DNA from: Hyphomicrobiales bacterium
GTDB lineage: Bacteria; Pseudomonadota; Alphaproteobacteria; Rhizobiales; JACESI01
Reading direction: 5' to 3'
Assembly: GCA_013911885.1 (NCBI GenBank)
Contig: JACESI010000003.1
Span: 124,001-188,000, forward strand
DNA length: 64,000 nucleotides
The notes beneath the pieces were generated by a model, which saw only the letters and a program-made list of their open reading frames with translations, did no database searches and was not told where the DNA came from. The position numbers were made by a program, and so were the translations under genes. Positions 62,963 through 64,000 of the stretch are shown in pieces (the stretch's first letter is position 1; every line of letters begins with the position of its first letter).

Positions 62963-64000
62963 TCATTCATATCCGCATAGAGAATAACCGCTGTCGCTAC
63001 TGGCTGGCTCATCTTTCCGCCGCCCTCGCCAAAATACCCGGAAGCGACGTTCGGCTCGATTTGATCGAGGGTGACGCCCGTCCTTCGTCGGCGCTCGATT
63101 TTCTCCTCAAGGCGGAAAAGCTCCTCCTGCGCAAGGGGCGGGATTGTGGCGCCGATCTTTGCCCTGCCTCTGAACTCAGCCTTCCGCCTGCTTCCTTCAC
63201 CACACCAGATGTTGTGATTGATCTCACCAACGCGCCGCCTGCATCGCCTCTGGGCGGGGAAAATCCGGGCGCGCCCGATGCGATCCAGATCCTGAGGCCG
63301 CTTTACAACAGTGTCGCTGGCGAAGAGGCCCTCGCCGGATTTTTGATCCAGCAACAAAGACCCTGCATCACGATCGCGGCAGAAGGGCGCGCCGAGCAGA
63401 TTGCCAAAGGGTTTGCCTCGCTTGAGGCGGTAAAAGGAATCGGGTCCGCAATGGAGACGATTTATTCCCGTGTGGTCATGCTTCTCACCCGCGTCCTCAG
63501 CGGCATCGAGGAAACCTATGAGCCCATGCCTCCGGTCACGCCGGCGCCTGTGTCTTATCCTGACGCGATCAGCCATTTGGCCCGCGGGTTGTGCACCAGC
63601 GCCCTGCACGCGATATATGAACGCACTTTCTACCGCTCGCACTGGCGCATCGGCTGGCGCTTTGTTGATGGCGACGGCGTGTTCCACAAAGGCGATCTTT
63701 CCGGTCCGCGCTGGAATGTCCTGCCGCATCCGATCGACCATTTCTACGCGGATCCGTTTGTGTTCGAAAGCGATGGCAAAGCCTATCTGTTCTTTGAGGA
63801 TTTTGACCATCGGCTCGGCAAAGGCGTGATTTCGGTCGTGCCCTTCGGTGAAGACGGGCCGCTTGAAAGCGCACGAACCGTCCTTGAGGAAGACTGGCAT
63901 CTATCCTACCCGTTTGTTTTTGAGCATGACGGTGACGCCTGGATGATCCCGGAAAGCTCCACCAACCGCGAAGTCGTGCTCTACCGCGCCGTCGATTTTC
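62959..64000 (+). CDS. GINT1-like (glucosamine inositolphosphorylceramide transferase N-terminal-like) protein, partial
   Basis: The reading frame opens at ATG 62959 (4-bp overlap with the GT4 gene) and stays open to the window end, giving 347 residues. The N-terminal ~200 residues resemble a formyltransferase-like Rossmann domain. From about residue 230 onwards HWRIGWRFVD, HFYADPFVFESDGKAYLFFED and SYPFVFEHDGDAWMIPESS form a five-blade propeller-like repeat of the GINT1 N-terminal/GH43-like type. The family is named after a plant glycosyltransferase. Here it would modify a polysaccharide precursor, a guess from context. Confidence 0.7.
   Translation, partial: MIIHIRIENNRCRYWLAHLSAALAKIPGSDVRLDLIEGDARPSSALDFLLKAEKLLLRKGRDCGADLCPASELSLPPASFTTPDVVIDLTNAPPASPLGGENPGAPDAIQILRPLYNSVAGEEALAGFLIQQQRPCITIAAEGRAEQIAKGFASLEAVKGIGSAMETIYSRVVMLLTRVLSGIEETYEPMPPVTPAPVSYPDAISHLARGLCTSALHAIYERTFYRSHWRIGWRFVDGDGVFHKGDLSGPRWNVLPHPIDHFYADPFVFESDGKAYLFFEDFDHRLGKGVISVVPFGEDGPLESARTVLEEDWHLSYPFVFEHDGDAWMIPESSTNREVVLYRAVDF

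Noticed and set aside
52072..64000. Polysaccharide region as a horizontally acquired island
   Set aside because: Codon use and GC content look like those of the housekeeping genes, no tRNA, integrase or direct-repeat borders are seen, and only the intergenic regions are AT-rich. Transfer cannot be excluded without comparison to relatives.

Overview
The window reads as a piece of a chromosome from an alphaproteobacterium of the order Hyphomicrobiales (Rhizobiales). The evidence is the hisS-hisZ-hisG cluster, the groES-groEL operon with a perfect CIRCE element, and many families typical of this order (DUF1127, DUF2093, DUF4170, DUF6101, DUF2927, DUF937, TIGR01459-type HAD, TipF-like EAL protein). 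A degenerate copy of a dispersed Rhizobiales-type palindromic repeat points the same way. I cannot assign a genus. Coding density is high and almost all genes are housekeeping. I see no rRNA, tRNA, CRISPR array, prophage or insertion sequence.

Layout. 1-12.4 kb: end of glutamate-cysteine ligase, small conserved proteins, a LysR gene, an uncharacterised HRPCYECRR protein, a lipoprotein esterase, an FMN 2-hydroxyacid dehydrogenase, and a second LysR gene divergent from glcDEF (glycolate oxidase). 12.4-20.4 kb: L,D-transpeptidase, DUF2927 protein, a CheZ-like phosphatase, tag, hisS-hisZ-hisG and a membrane protein. The 285-bp gap after hisG holds four consecutive inverted repeats; two of them plus a U-run look like a small RNA on the minus strand. 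20.5-32.8 kb: groES-groEL, a REC/Fis-type regulator, a TipF-like EAL protein, a HAD phosphatase, a CheY/CheZ-like pair, ribF, ileS, a lipoprotein and tadA. 32.9-38.4 kb: rluB-rsmD, an active/inactive pair of exported M16 peptidases and a patatin-like protein. 38.5-51.8 kb: a CPA2 antiporter, pmbA, a CysQ/IMP phosphatase, DUF4170, a DUF374 acyltransferase, waaA and lpxK (lipid A/Kdo assembly), then mutL-DUF2093, a glycine-zipper lipoprotein, purD, ubiA and a DUF6101 protein.

52-64 kb: an exopolysaccharide region. One arm on the minus strand encodes a Wzz/ExoP-like co-polymerase, a WecG/TagA glycosyltransferase, a GH5 glycosidase and a FemAB/BioF2-like acyltransferase. A divergent plus-strand arm encodes a Wzy-like polymerase, a Wzx-like flippase, a GT4 glycosyltransferase and a GINT1-like protein that runs off the window. 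Together these fit a Wzx/Wzy-dependent polysaccharide pathway.

The observations most worth following are the candidate sRNA at 19588-19673, the two CheZ-like proteins that end in a FliM-like CheY-docking motif, and the recurrent 11-bp tandem repeats just behind stop codons, one of which rewrites the C-terminus of a conserved protein. The GINT1-like gene and the co-polymerase with an eroded tyrosine-kinase domain in the polysaccharide locus are also of interest.
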